A stretch of 64,000 nt of DNA from Phycisphaerales bacterium UBA5793. GTDB lineage: Bacteria; Planctomycetota; Phycisphaerae; Phycisphaerales; UBA5793. Shown here piece by piece: positions 8,501 through 17,499 of this stretch. The translations under genes and the position numbers were made by a program. The stretch spans positions 62,001-126,000 of the forward strand of contig DIDT01000005.1 in the NCBI GenBank assembly GCA_002418285.1, written 5' to 3'. Below the pieces are notes generated by a model, which worked only from the letters and a program-made list of their open reading frames with translations, was not told where the DNA came from and made no database searches. Within the stretch, counting starts at the first letter, position 1; each line of letters begins with the position of its first letter.

Positions 8501-10690
8501 CGTTAATGTCTCGGCGTCAATGCGCAAGGTGCACACCAGACTTCCGGACTCAAAGTCGAACCGTGCATTCCCCCCGAGTTCGAATTCCACGAGGCCGCGC
8601 ACGAGGTGAAGCCCCATGCCGAACTCATCCGGCAAGCGTGTTGGTGGACCACCGCTCTCGGACCATTCGATTGCGACCATGCTGTTCTCGCGACGCCACC
8701 GAATATCGATGCGGCCATCTGGATTGGATAACGAACCATACTTGAGGGCGTTGGTGGCAAGTTCATGCAGAGCCAGTCCGATGGGCATGGCGGAACGCGG
8801 TCGAACCAGCAGCGAGGGACCGTCGATACGAATGCGATCAGACTCCTCGACGATGTGAGGGGCCAGCGAGACCTGAATGATGTTGAACAGGCGCACGCCA
8901 CTCCACTTGGTGCGGGCGAGCATCTCATGGGTCCGCGCCATCGCCTTGATGCGGTTGGCGAACTTGGCGCGAAACTCGTCGATGTGACTGGTGCTTGCGG
9001 CGGTCTGATCCAGCAGGGCAAGCACCGAAGCGAGATTGTTCTTGACGCGGTGATCAAGTTCCTGCATGAGCAGTCGCTGACGCTGTTCGGCCTGGCGCTG
9101 TTCAGTCGTATCCAGCACGAGCACCTGCCGAGCAATCCCGCCACCAAAGTTGATCGTGCTGACGATGATCTCGACGTCAACATCGGTGCCGTCCCGTCGC
9201 CTCAGGCGCTCGTCACTATACCGAATCGGTTCGCACTCGGACTCCAGTCGACGCACCCGATCTCGCACCATCGGAACATCTTCGGGCGGGATGACGACCT
9301 CAATGCTCTTCCCGATGAGGTCTTCAGCACGATCGTACCCAAGCAGTCTGATCACAGCCGGATTGACAAATTGATAGACCATGTTGCTGTGGATCATCAC
9401 GCCGACTGGACTCGATTCGACGAGCAGTCGATACCGCTCCTCGCTCTCGCGCAGCGCATCGACGGTGCGCCGATGCTCGGAGATGTCAATGAGAACGACA
9501 TGCCAACGCGTGCGATCGCGATCAACAATCAGTGCTCGGCTGAGCGAGCGAACCCAGCGGTAGGATCCATCATCCGTCATCAGACGAGCTTCACAATCGA
9601 TCGTTTCGCCCGTAGTCGATCCTCGCAAGGCAGATTCGGCCACCACCACTCGATCATCCGGATGCAAGAGCTCGAAGAGCGTGTCAAAGTTCGCTTCGAC
9701 TTTCGCGGCCATGCGCGGCCCGATGATGGAGTCCAGACCCGGACCAAGGTAGATCAGAGATCGGAGCCTCCCCGGACCTGTTTCGTACGAATAAACCACA
9801 CCGGGGATGTGCTCGGCAACGGCGCGCAGCCGCTCCTCATTCTCACGCAAGCGCCGTCGGCTCGAAAGCAGTCGCGATGAAACAAACGCCATGCCCGCCG
9901 CGACCAGCAGGCCGAAGACGAGTACAAGGTTTCGGCCCAGGCTTCGCAGGGAGTCCATCGGGCCATGGCGAGGCGCCGCCCCGATCTGCCATTGACGATC
10001 ACCCACACGAATCATTCTCACGTTGTAATATCTGGACCGAGAGATATCTGAGTCCAGCATCGTTTGATAAATCGGCCGTCCTTCATCGATAATCACGTAC
10101 GAAAAATCATCGATCTGACCCGGATGGATCGCCTCTTCAAAGATCGTTGAGACGAGCAGCGAGACCCGCAACGAAGACGTATGGTCGGTGTGCAGAGGAA
10201 AGTACGCGACGATTCCCACCGCATCACCGTTGAATCGAAGCGCCGGTGTCACGCGAACAGGCGCCTCCTCGTGAGATTCAGGCTGGTTGGTCAAGTGTTT
10301 GATTGAGGGCGTCAGCCAGAGCAGCTTCTGACCAACCGGCACCCCCCACTCAATCAGACCCGATTCATCAAGCGAATGAATAGCCGAGATGGATGGAAAA
10401 TACCGGATGATCGAACTGGCTCGCTGTTCGAAGACTGTCTGATTCGGGATCAGTCCCAGCCTCCAGTCATCGCAGAACTGACCGATGACCCGCAAGCACA
10501 CTTCGGTGTTTCGCTCGATGTGATTGGCCACCTGCTCGATCGAAAGACCCGTTCTGAGCCTGATTTCACTCGCCGCCTGGTCGTTAGCCGCGGTCCAGAG
10601 GGCGGCGAACAACCCCCCGACCGTCAGAAAGACAGTCGCCGGAATCAGGTACCGGGAGCGCTCTGGATCGACGGGCATGTGCTGATGCAC
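8486..10690 (-). CDS. Membrane-bound HWE-type sensor histidine kinase with two PAS domains
   Basis: Residues 14-34 and 254-272 are membrane segments that bracket an extracytoplasmic CHASE-like sensor (WGVPVG and SAIHSLDESG segments). PAS domains cover about 285-405 and 415-530. The kinase core has the H-box ELDHRVKNNL with His547, LHELATNALKYG (Asn647) and the IEWSESGG block, which put it in the HWE/HisKA_2 class and not the classical HisKA. No receiver domain or response regulator lies nearby, so it is an orphan kinase. The start is uncertain: ATG 10690 has no clear ribosome-binding site, and a second in-frame ATG lies four codons in. The signal sensed cannot be inferred. Confidence 0.88.
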   Translation of the reverse strand: MHQHMPVDPERSRYLIPATVFLTVGGLFAALWTAANDQAASEIRLRTGLSIEQVANHIERNTEVCLRVIGQFCDDWRLGLIPNQTVFEQRASSIIRYFPSISAIHSLDESGLIEWGVPVGQKLLWLTPSIKHLTNQPESHEEAPVRVTPALRFNGDAVGIVAYFPLHTDHTSSLRVSLLVSTIFEEAIHPGQIDDFSYVIIDEGRPIYQTMLDSDISRSRYYNVRMIRVGDRQWQIGAAPRHGPMDSLRSLGRNLVLVFGLLVAAGMAFVSSRLLSSRRRLRENEERLRAVAEHIPGVVYSYETGPGRLRSLIYLGPGLDSIIGPRMAAKVEANFDTLFELLHPDDRVVVAESALRGSTTGETIDCEARLMTDDGSYRWVRSLSRALIVDRDRTRWHVVLIDISEHRRTVDALRESEERYRLLVESSPVGVMIHSNMVYQFVNPAVIRLLGYDRAEDLIGKSIEVVIPPEDVPMVRDRVRRLESECEPIRYSDERLRRRDGTDVDVEIIVSTINFGGGIARQVLVLDTTEQRQAEQRQRLLMQELDHRVKNNLASVLALLDQTAASTSHIDEFRAKFANRIKAMARTHEMLARTKWSGVRLFNIIQVSLAPHIVEESDRIRIDGPSLLVRPRSAMPIGLALHELATNALKYGSLSNPDGRIDIRWRRENSMVAIEWSESGGPPTRLPDEFGMGLHLVRGLVEFELGGNARFDFESGSLVCTLRIDAETLTEEPA

Positions 10691-10924
10691 CCCAATTCGG
10701 TGAGACTTGGAATTGTGGCCGCCGTGGACCGAACTTCTACCTCACTGGTGCGACTTAGATGGGGCGGAGCAATCTGGCTGCAATGACATGGGTACTGGCG
10801 GCCTCGGAGACGGCGGTCCAAAATCGTGGAATACCGCTAGCCGAGATGCGTCTCCACACCATTGGCCAGCCGCTCCCGAGCGGATATCGCCACATTTCTT
10901 GTCCCGACTGGAAGGAGCAGAGTC

Positions 10925-12619
10925 GTGAACAATCAGACAACGCGACGGGTAACTTGGATGGCGGCAGGCAGCCTGTCCACCCTTCTGGTGGCGTCTCTGC
11001 TGCCGGGATGCAATGAATCGTCAAAGCTGGCATCCAGCAGCGACTCGGCTCGATTCGCACCCGGCCTGGCCTACTCCCCCTCCGACCAATACCAGTACAG
11101 TCAGTACTCGTCACTGAGCCCATCTGCTCAGCCCTCCTACCGCTATCGACAGCCGGCGCCAAGTCGCGATCGCTACGAACCCGTGCGGGAACAGCCCTAC
11201 GCGCGCGTGACGGATCGGCCGCTCTCGACCTTTGCCGTCGATGTCGACACCGGTTCATACTCCAACGTCCGTCGCTTCATCACTGACGGCCAGATGCCGC
11301 CGACCAATGCCGTTCGCGTCGAGGAGATGATTAACTACTTCGCCTATGACGACGCTCCGCCCAGCAGCGGCGACCCCTTCGCGGTGAACGTCGAAGTCGC
11401 CTCGTGCCCATGGTCGCCTGAGCATCGTCTCGCGCGCATCCACCTTCGCGCGCGCGAGGCCGACAGGAGCGAGCGGCCGCCGGCCAATCTCGTCTTCCTG
11501 CTCGATGTCTCCGGCTCGATGGAACCCGATGACCGGCTGCCACTGATCCGCAAGGGCATGCGCATGCTGGTCAACGAATTGCGCGATGATGATCGCGTCG
11601 CCATCGTGACGTACGCCGGTCGCAGCGGCGTAGCGCTCCATTCAACAGAGGTCGCGCACCGCGGCTCGATCCTGCGCACCATCGACGATCTTCGCGCCGG
11701 CGGCAGCACCAACGGAGCGTCGGGTATCCAACTCGCCTACGACGTCGCCGAGAACAACTTCATCCCCGACGGCATCAACCGTGTCCTGCTCGCCACCGAC
11801 GGCGATTTCAACGTCGGTATGACCAGCGACCATGCCCTGCTCGATCTCATCGCCTGCAAAGCGCAGAGCAAGATCTACCTGACCGTACTCGGCGTCGGGC
11901 GCGGCAACCTCAACGAGGCCATGATGGAGAGCATCGCCGATCGGGGCAACGGCGTCTACGCCTACCTCGACACCTTCCACGAGGCCCGGCGTGTGCTCTG
12001 TGAGCAGGCCAGCAGCACACTCGAAACCGTCGCCAAGGATGTGAAGATCCAGGTCGAGTTCAATCCCGCGATGGTCGCGGGCTATCGACTCATCGGTTAC
12101 GAGAATCGAGCTCTTGCCGCGCGCGACTTCAATGACGACCGCAAAGACGCCGGCGATGTCGGCGCCGGCCACAGCGTGACAGCTCTCTACGAAATCGTCC
12201 CCGCAGGACAGCCGGTGCCGTGGGGCGTCGATCCGCTGCGCTACCAGCGCCCGGCACGCGAACCCGAATTCGTCCCGTCCGACCAGGGTATCGACTCCGG
12301 CGAACTGTGCACCGTCAAACTCCGCTACAAGAAACCCGATGGCGTCACGAGCAAATACCTCGAAACGCCCCTGCGCGACTCTGATCTCGATTGGCGCCGA
12401 GCGTCGGACGACTTTCGCTGGGCAGCAGCCGTTGCAGCATTTGGCATGACGCTGCGCGATTCGATCGGCCGGGGCGATGCAGATTTCGACCTCGCGCTTG
12501 ACCTCGCCAGCGACGCGCGCGGCCTCGATGAAACCGGCCACCGCGCCGAGTTCATCGCCCTGGTCCGCAGCGCGGAGAAACTCGGTGGACGGTACGCGTC
12601 GAAGTCACGGCGTGATTGA
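10925..12619 (+). CDS. vWA-domain lipoprotein (YfbK-like, DUF3520 C-terminus)
   Basis: I choose GTG 10925 because GGAAGGAG lies about 8 bases upstream and the product then begins with a lipoprotein signal ending LLPGC (Cys29); the frame is open to 10862. After a low-complexity Tyr/Ser/Gln linker comes the STFAVDVDTGSYSNVRRF block, then a von Willebrand A domain with the MIDAS motif DVSGS, a GGSTNGASG loop and ATDGDFN. The C-terminal part (LRYKKPDG to the end) matches DUF3520. This is the E. coli YfbK architecture: an envelope lipoprotein with a metal-dependent protein-binding domain. Its partners are unknown. It is divergent from the histidine kinase, with 234 bases between. Confidence 0.87.
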   Translation: MNNQTTRRVTWMAAGSLSTLLVASLLPGCNESSKLASSSDSARFAPGLAYSPSDQYQYSQYSSLSPSAQPSYRYRQPAPSRDRYEPVREQPYARVTDRPLSTFAVDVDTGSYSNVRRFITDGQMPPTNAVRVEEMINYFAYDDAPPSSGDPFAVNVEVASCPWSPEHRLARIHLRAREADRSERPPANLVFLLDVSGSMEPDDRLPLIRKGMRMLVNELRDDDRVAIVTYAGRSGVALHSTEVAHRGSILRTIDDLRAGGSTNGASGIQLAYDVAENNFIPDGINRVLLATDGDFNVGMTSDHALLDLIACKAQSKIYLTVLGVGRGNLNEAMMESIADRGNGVYAYLDTFHEARRVLCEQASSTLETVAKDVKIQVEFNPAMVAGYRLIGYENRALAARDFNDDRKDAGDVGAGHSVTALYEIVPAGQPVPWGVDPLRYQRPAREPEFVPSDQGIDSGELCTVKLRYKKPDGVTSKYLETPLRDSDLDWRRASDDFRWAAAVAAFGMTLRDSIGRGDADFDLALDLASDARGLDETGHRAEFIALVRSAEKLGGRYASKSRRD

Positions 12620-12702
12620 GGATCCAAGGCAAGACCGGCACTTTTCGATCACAATTCTGCAAGTGCGCGTACCTGATCTGTATCCCGCGCGAGGGAACTC
12701 CC

Positions 12703-13428
12703 ATGAGGCATTGCACTTCCATCGACCTTCCGGGCGTTCTTTCGCTTCTCGTATTCTGCTCCGGAGCGATTGGCCTCGCCGGTTGCACGCCGCCGCATCT
12801 GGTCTCGCCTTCTCCTCCCGAACGGGTCGTCGTGCTGGAGAATGGTCAAATCAAGCAACTCAACCTGATCACAATCTTTGGCTCGAGCATTCCGATTCTC
12901 ATCGTCCAAGGCGGACCCGCAGACTACGTGAGTGAGACGATTCCCGGACCTGGCGCGGCGTCGTTGCGCACTTTCACCGATCGTTGCCCGGAGTGGCGAT
13001 GCACCAGCTACGTCAATCCCGCGTTTGTGGACCCAATGCAGCATACGACAGTTGACAACAGATATGAATGGAGAACTTATCACCGCCACGTGTTCATCCT
13101 GTCTCTCAAGCCGGTGATTGTCGGCGTAGCGGCAGAACCGATGCCGGAACTGTCGCAACGTCCATCGGACGCCCTTGTTCGAGTTGAAGATCTGGACAGT
13201 AACGTGCGGATCGTTCGACTTCTCTGGGCGCAGCGATTTCCTCCATCGAAAGAGATTCGCAAAGTCACAACCAAGGTGCTGGCGAGGACTCACAGCCTCG
13301 AGGCCATTGAGCGAGCCGGCTTCGATCTCATCGAACCTCGCCTCATCGAACTCGACCACCCAATGACGATCGGTGAGGCGATGAAGTTCATCGAGGCCAA
13401 CGAGGAGTTTCACACGGTCAGGCCGTAA
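12703..13428 (+). CDS. Putative lipoprotein, unknown function
   Basis: The frame is open from 12616, but ATG 12703, preceded by GAGGG, gives a clean lipoprotein signal (SGAIGLAGCTPP). The 241-residue product has no family I recognise. Visible elements are a beta-rich first half (ERVVVLENGQIKQLNL), a central segment with a few Cys residues (DRCPEWRCTSY), and a helical C-terminal third (AIERAGFDLIEPRLIEL). It lies 84 bases after the vWA gene on the same strand and may share its transcript. Confidence 0.65.
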   Translation: MRHCTSIDLPGVLSLLVFCSGAIGLAGCTPPHLVSPSPPERVVVLENGQIKQLNLITIFGSSIPILIVQGGPADYVSETIPGPGAASLRTFTDRCPEWRCTSYVNPAFVDPMQHTTVDNRYEWRTYHRHVFILSLKPVIVGVAAEPMPELSQRPSDALVRVEDLDSNVRIVRLLWAQRFPPSKEIRKVTTKVLARTHSLEAIERAGFDLIEPRLIELDHPMTIGEAMKFIEANEEFHTVRP

Positions 13429-13456
13429 GCACCCGTGTTGCGATAGCATTCACCGG

Positions 13457-13939
13457 ATGCTCTGCGCCCGATGCCAGTACGACCTGCGCGGCCACTCGGT
13501 AGACCAGTGCGGCCCTGAGTGTGGGCTGTCGGTTCGTGAAACGCTCGAAGCACACCGTCCTCGCAAGTCCAAGACGGGCTTTGGCGCATTCCTCGTACTC
13601 AGCCTTGGCGCCGGATGCGTGTGCTGGTTCGTTATCTTCGTCGTCGCATGGTCTGGACAGATCGGATCGGTAGTTGCGACCGCGGCGGCGCTCGGTGTTG
13701 TGCCGGCCGCCCTATCTGGCATGATCAGCAGGCACTTTCTCGGCAAGGAATTCCCCCGCATCGTTGCCACGATCTATGCATGGCCGATGGCAGCCTGGGG
13801 AATCGGAGCGCTGCTCGACGTGCCAAGCGAGGGTTGGGGGATGGCATCGTGGGCCGCGACCGGAGCTGTGATGGTCGCAGCCGCACTCCTGGGCACGTAC
13901 GTCTTCGACTGGACGCACCGGTACTTCACTTCACTGTGA
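13457..13939 (+). CDS. Zinc-ribbon membrane protein (N-terminal ribbon)
   Basis: The protein opens directly with a zinc ribbon, CARCQYDLRG followed by CGPECG, and continues with about four hydrophobic segments (residues 44-66, 70-85, 100-120 and 130-150). Short ribbons of the form CxxCxYDLRG...CPECG on small membrane proteins are a hallmark of Phycisphaerae genomes; their role is unknown. The second knuckle here is CGPEC (three residues between the cysteines) instead of the usual CPEC. It lies 28 bases after the lipoprotein gene and ends before a strong hairpin. Confidence 0.7.
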   Translation: MLCARCQYDLRGHSVDQCGPECGLSVRETLEAHRPRKSKTGFGAFLVLSLGAGCVCWFVIFVVAWSGQIGSVVATAAALGVVPAALSGMISRHFLGKEFPRIVATIYAWPMAAWGIGALLDVPSEGWGMASWAATGAVMVAAALLGTYVFDWTHRYFTSL

Positions 13940-13951
13940 CTCGGCCCAACA

Positions 13952-13994
13952 AGACAAGACAGGCACGGGTGCGATGGCCGTGCCTGTCTCGTCT
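13952..13994. terminator. Bidirectional hairpin between convergent genes
   Basis: GACAGGCACGG pairs with CCGTGCCTGTC around a 9-nt loop, and flanking bases extend the stem (AGAC / GTCT). It lies between convergent gene ends at 13939 and 14015. Confidence 0.75.
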
Positions 13995-14014
13995 CGTTGG
14001 TTGCTGTTGATCAA

Positions 14015-14914
14015 TCACTGACTCACGCGACACGTCGCCGCGTCAACCGCCTGGTACACCCAGCCGCAGTGCTGGGCATCGATCGTCCCGTTGCGGGACA
14101 GGTACCCGTTGGCGTCGGCCCGTGCAGTGAACAGCAGGTAGATTCCATTCGGCGACAGGTTCAGTTGGGTTCCGGCACATGTCATGCGACTGGGAATGAT
14201 GAAGCGACCCGTCGATGACGAGGTGACCACGCCGACGTACCCACTGGGCGTAGCGCCGGTGATCGTGAAACTGGCCATGCCCGGGCAGGTACCCGAAACG
14301 CGCAGCGTCAACGGCGCACCACCCACCTGCGTCAGGCTGAAGTTGTCGACGTATTGCGTCGGCGAATACTGATCAACCGTGTGCGGCCGACTGATCCGCG
14401 CGCCCACTTCATGCGCGCCGCCGCTCTGCGCTGTAAACTGCACGGTCAACGATCGACGTACGGTCGTACCGCTGGCGATGATGCCGACGTGGTCGTAGGC
14501 GATCGACTGTCCATCGACGAGGATCTCGAAGATGCCGCCTTCGCCGTTGATGTATTGCGGGTGCGCCACCGCGGCCCAGTCGTAGGTGACTTCATAAGTC
14601 GCACCATTCTGAAGGTTGGGATACTGCACAAGTTCGACGCCCGCACGCACGCCGATCTGGTAGACCTGCTGGCCCACGACAAACCGGGCGGCAGACGAAG
14701 CAGGCAGGTTCGGATTCGTCTGGAATGACCACACAAAACCAGGTGAGCCAACTCCGTTGGAGGTGTTGCGCTGCGTCCAGCCTGTAAATCCGCTCGAGAA
14801 TTCTCCATTGTTGAAGAGGTTCTGCGCCTCTGCAGGTGCGGCAGAAAGTACAGCAACAGCAACGCCGGAAAGAACGGCAAACAACGATCTGCAAAAGTGA
14901 GTCTGGCGATTCAT
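14015..14914 (-). CDS. Secreted protein with carbohydrate-binding-like and four-Cys C-terminal domains
   Basis: ATG 14914 is preceded by AAGGAGAG; the frame is open further but without support. The signal peptide ends APAEAQ (about residue 31). The next 170 residues start NLFNNGEFSSGFTGWTQ, the opening of many jelly-roll modules of the CBM/discoidin type, and finish YVDNFSLTQV, the usual end of such a fold. A second domain of about 95 residues then begins LRVSGTCPG and contains C.GT, HCG and TC.VSQ. That four-cysteine domain recurs at the C-termini of the proteins at 26524 and 27584. The protein is probably exported and may bind glycans; no catalytic residues are evident. Confidence 0.75.
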   Translation of the reverse strand: MNRQTHFCRSLFAVLSGVAVAVLSAAPAEAQNLFNNGEFSSGFTGWTQRNTSNGVGSPGFVWSFQTNPNLPASSAARFVVGQQVYQIGVRAGVELVQYPNLQNGATYEVTYDWAAVAHPQYINGEGGIFEILVDGQSIAYDHVGIIASGTTVRRSLTVQFTAQSGGAHEVGARISRPHTVDQYSPTQYVDNFSLTQVGGAPLTLRVSGTCPGMASFTITGATPSGYVGVVTSSSTGRFIIPSRMTCAGTQLNLSPNGIYLLFTARADANGYLSRNGTIDAQHCGWVYQAVDAATCRVSQ

Positions 14915-15051
14915 GGAAACTCTCCTTGTGAGTGCGAATTCGAAGTTCCAGTTGGGCGCGGTGCTCCCTGAAACTTCCATCTCTGCGGCCGACAACGTCC
15001 GCCTACAAGGGAGAACTCGTAATTGTGCCTCCGGTCAGACAACGCAACAAA

Positions 15052-15071
15052 CCTGCGACGTCCGTCGCAGG
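15052..15071 (-). terminator. Terminator of the cysteine dioxygenase gene
   Basis: CCTGCGAC and GTCGCAGG form an 8-bp stem with a GTCC loop. On the minus strand it is followed by TTTGTTG. It lies about 35 bases past the dioxygenase stop codon. Confidence 0.7.
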
Positions 15072-15105
15072 CTAAGCCGAATCGCTTGCAGAGGTTGCGC
15101 GTGTC

Positions 15106-15690
15106 CTATTTTTTCATGAACTCCGCGATATCCATCGTCGCGACCACTTCGCAGCAGCCGTCGCCGACGTCGTGGACGGTGTTCACGGTGCCGTCGGTGG
15201 CGCTGTAGGTGTGGAACTCACGCAGCGGAGGCGAGTAGATGTGCAGCGTGACCAGATTCTCGCCCGCGGGCTGCAGGTTGGAAATCTGATGTGTGTCGCT
15301 ATCCTGGCTGGCGCAGATGTCGCCGACGTTAAGTTCGTGCGAACTTGTGGCCATCATCATGCCGCAAGGCGACGGCTTATAGATCGTCTCAACGCCACGT
15401 CCCATCAGCACCCGGACTCCGCAGGTCGTATTGCTGTGGTCGTGGATCGGACTCCGCTGGCCGCTCTTCCAGCACAGCGCGTAGACCTGGTACCACTTGC
15501 CCAGGCGAATCAGGTTTCGCTTGTAATGCTCGTCGCAGTAGTGGATGTGTTCGGCGATATCTTCCGCCGTGATCTCCACTGCCCGCATGGCGCGATCGAG
15601 GTCGGCAATCGTGGCCCGACCGGTCAACCCTTCGAGATACTCAAAGAGTGGCGCGAGGGCCTCGATCTCAGTTGCCGTCTTGGTCGCCAT
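15106..15690 (-). CDS. Cysteine dioxygenase type I
   Basis: ATG 15690 follows GGAGGAGC, giving 194 residues, the usual size for bacterial enzymes. The cupin metal site is visible as HDH (His83, His85) plus His134 in DTHQISN. Tyr56 and Arg58 in YKRNL match the substrate carboxylate-binding Tyr58/Arg60 of mammalian CDO. Cys90 and Tyr152 (IYSPP) sit where the mammalian Cys93-Tyr157 crosslink forms. The enzyme adds O2 to cysteine to give cysteine sulfinate. Arg58 supports cysteine over 3-mercaptopropionate as substrate (known for the family). It is co-directional with the isocitrate dehydrogenase gene but separated from it by about 170 bases. Confidence 0.93.
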   Translation of the reverse strand: MATKTATEIEALAPLFEYLEGLTGRATIADLDRAMRAVEITAEDIAEHIHYCDEHYKRNLIRLGKWYQVYALCWKSGQRSPIHDHSNTTCGVRVLMGRGVETIYKPSPCGMMMATSSHELNVGDICASQDSDTHQISNLQPAGENLVTLHIYSPPLREFHTYSATDGTVNTVHDVGDGCCEVVATMDIAEFMKK

Positions 15691-15863
15691 AAGAAGCTCC
15701 TCCGGCCGGGGATGGACCGGCACACGATAGAAGATACACGAAAAACGCGTCCAGCTCAAGCAAAATCAGTGCTTCAATGCCCGATTCACGCCGATTCACG
15801 TCAGTTTCGCCATTCCGACCGCCGACGGGTGGACTTGGGCTCCGCTCTGATCGGGTCACCCGA

Positions 15864-16871
15864 TCACATCCGCCGGATCAGCGCTTTGGTGAACTCGGAC
15901 GTTCCGGCGGTGCCGCCGATATCGCGCGTCAGCTCCTCCTGCTTGCCGTCCGTCAACACGGCGTTGTAGGCGTCCTTGATCCGCCGACCTGCGTCGTGAA
16001 GGCCAAGGTGTCGCAACATCATGACTCCACTCATGATCACGGCCAGCGGATTGGCGATGTTCTGCCCCGCGATGGTCGGCGCACTGCCGTGCACTGCTTC
16101 GAAGATGGCGCAGTCGTCGCTGAAGTTGGCGCCTGGCACGACACCGAGACCACCGACCAGTCCGGCGCAGAGGTCGCTGATCACGTCGCCGTACAGATTC
16201 TCGAGCAGCAGGACGTCAAACTGGCCGGGATTCTGCACGAGTTGCATGCAACCGTTGTCGATGATGAGCTCCTGATACTCGATGTCTCGCCCGCACTCCT
16301 CGTGCATCCGGCGGGCGCACTCAATAAACAGACCATCGGAGAGCTTCATGATGTTCGCCTTGTGGAACACCGTCACCTTCTTGCGGCCGCGCTCCTTGGC
16401 GTAGTTGAACGCGAATCGCGCGATGCGCTCGCACCCCTTGCGTGTCGCGATCTTCAGGCTCTCGACCACGCCGGGCACGATCTCGTGCTCGATGCCGGAG
16501 TAGAGTCCCTCGGTGTTTTCGCGGATGACGACGATTTCCACGTTCTCAAAGCGCGTCTTGATCCCCGGCATGGATCGAACCGGCCGCACCGCCGCATAGA
16601 GTTCGAACTGCTTTCGCAGTTGCACGTTGACGCTGGCAAACCCAGTGCCGATCGGCGTGGTGAGCGGCCCCTTGAGAGCGACGCGATGCTTTTCAATCGC
16701 TTCGATCGTTGCGGGCGGCAGCAGGTGGCCGGTGCGCTCCAGTGCGCCCGCGCCGGCATCGAGTTCGATCCACTCGATTTCCGCTCCCGACGCGTCGATC
16801 ACCGCTCGCGTCGCTCCGGTCACTTCGGGCCCGATCCCGTCCCCGGGTAGCAAGCACACTTTCGTGGACAT
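15864..16871 (-). CDS. NAD-type isocitrate dehydrogenase (isocitrate/isopropylmalate dehydrogenase family)
   Basis: ATG 16871 directly follows an in-frame GTG (16874); GAGAGG upstream could serve either. The protein shows LLPGDGIGPEV at the N-terminus, the substrate block NVQLRKQFELYAAVRPVRS, VIRENTEGLYSGIEH, the metal-binding DVLLLENLYGDVISDL, and EAVHGSAPTIAGQNIANP. The Ser-x-Asn substrate loop (ASVNVQLRK) and the short 335-residue length fit mitochondrial IDH3-like, NAD-dependent isocitrate dehydrogenases better than LeuB. Homoisocitrate or tartrate dehydrogenase activity is a less likely alternative. It is divergent from the VOC protein gene. Confidence 0.85.
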   Translation of the reverse strand: MSTKVCLLPGDGIGPEVTGATRAVIDASGAEIEWIELDAGAGALERTGHLLPPATIEAIEKHRVALKGPLTTPIGTGFASVNVQLRKQFELYAAVRPVRSMPGIKTRFENVEIVVIRENTEGLYSGIEHEIVPGVVESLKIATRKGCERIARFAFNYAKERGRKKVTVFHKANIMKLSDGLFIECARRMHEECGRDIEYQELIIDNGCMQLVQNPGQFDVLLLENLYGDVISDLCAGLVGGLGVVPGANFSDDCAIFEAVHGSAPTIAGQNIANPLAVIMSGVMMLRHLGLHDAGRRIKDAYNAVLTDGKQEELTRDIGGTAGTSEFTKALIRRM

Positions 16872-17014
16872 CACTTCGCCTCTCCCCTCTCTTCCCAGTG
16901 CCGATCAAAGCCGGGATGGTAGGGGTGCAGGGGCGCGAATCGACTCGACTTTTCCCTTGATCGGCTGTTCTGCGTCGCTCTGGCGTACACTCCGAAAAAC
17001 CGTGGAGGCTCACC

Positions 17015-17395
17015 ATGTGGCTCGAACACGTCAATCTCACCGTCTCCGACCTCGACGCGGCTGCAAAATTCTACTGCGAGCTGCTGGACCTCCAAGTCCG
17101 CTGGCGGCGCGAGCCGGGCGCCCCTGAGACGCCCGCCATCCACATCGGCGATGACCGCTCCTACCTGGCCCTCTTCCTCGCTGACCCTGCCAAGGCCGAA
17201 CATCTGCCCGAGCCTGAATACAGCCGAGTCGGATTCAATCACGTGGGATTCGTCATCGAAGATCTCGACGCCAAGGTCGCCTGGCTGGCCGAGCGCGGCA
17301 TCGAAGCCGAGATCATGGACGAATACGAGCCCGGACGCCGCGCCTACTTCATTGATCCGGATGGATTTGAAGTGGAGCTGGTGGAGTATCGGTAA
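17015..17395 (+). CDS. VOC-superfamily (glyoxalase/bleomycin-resistance fold) protein
   Basis: GTGGAGG precedes the ATG. The 126-residue protein has the two beta-alpha-beta-beta-beta modules of the vicinal oxygen chelate fold: LEHVNLTVSDLDAAAKFYCE, then GFNHVGFVIEDLDAKVAWL, closing with AYFIDPDGFEVELVEY. Candidate metal ligands are His5 and the second-module His in FNHVGF, plus the C-terminal Glu in VELVE, as in glyoxalase I. The substrate cannot be assigned. Confidence 0.85.
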   Translation: MWLEHVNLTVSDLDAAAKFYCELLDLQVRWRREPGAPETPAIHIGDDRSYLALFLADPAKAEHLPEPEYSRVGFNHVGFVIEDLDAKVAWLAERGIEAEIMDEYEPGRRAYFIDPDGFEVELVEYR

Positions 17396-17499
17396 ACCTG
17401 CCAGACCGACGCGCCAGCGAGGAGGAAACCGAATCTGCTCGGGCAGAGGATCGCAAGGTCGTGCAGTTCGCGGCGCATGGCGAGTCGGAACCGACCTGC

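Noticed and set aside
8765..9880. 371-codon plus-strand frame opposite the histidine kinase
   Set aside because: It is antisense to an unmistakable kinase and has no domain of its own; long shadow frames are expected in GC-rich coding DNA.
11642..12541. 299-codon minus-strand frame opposite the vWA lipoprotein
   Set aside because: Antisense shadow of a gene with clear vWA and DUF3520 domains.
15777..16850. 357-codon plus-strand frame opposite isocitrate dehydrogenase
   Set aside because: Antisense shadow of a conserved enzyme; the His- and Arg-rich composition is typical of such frames.
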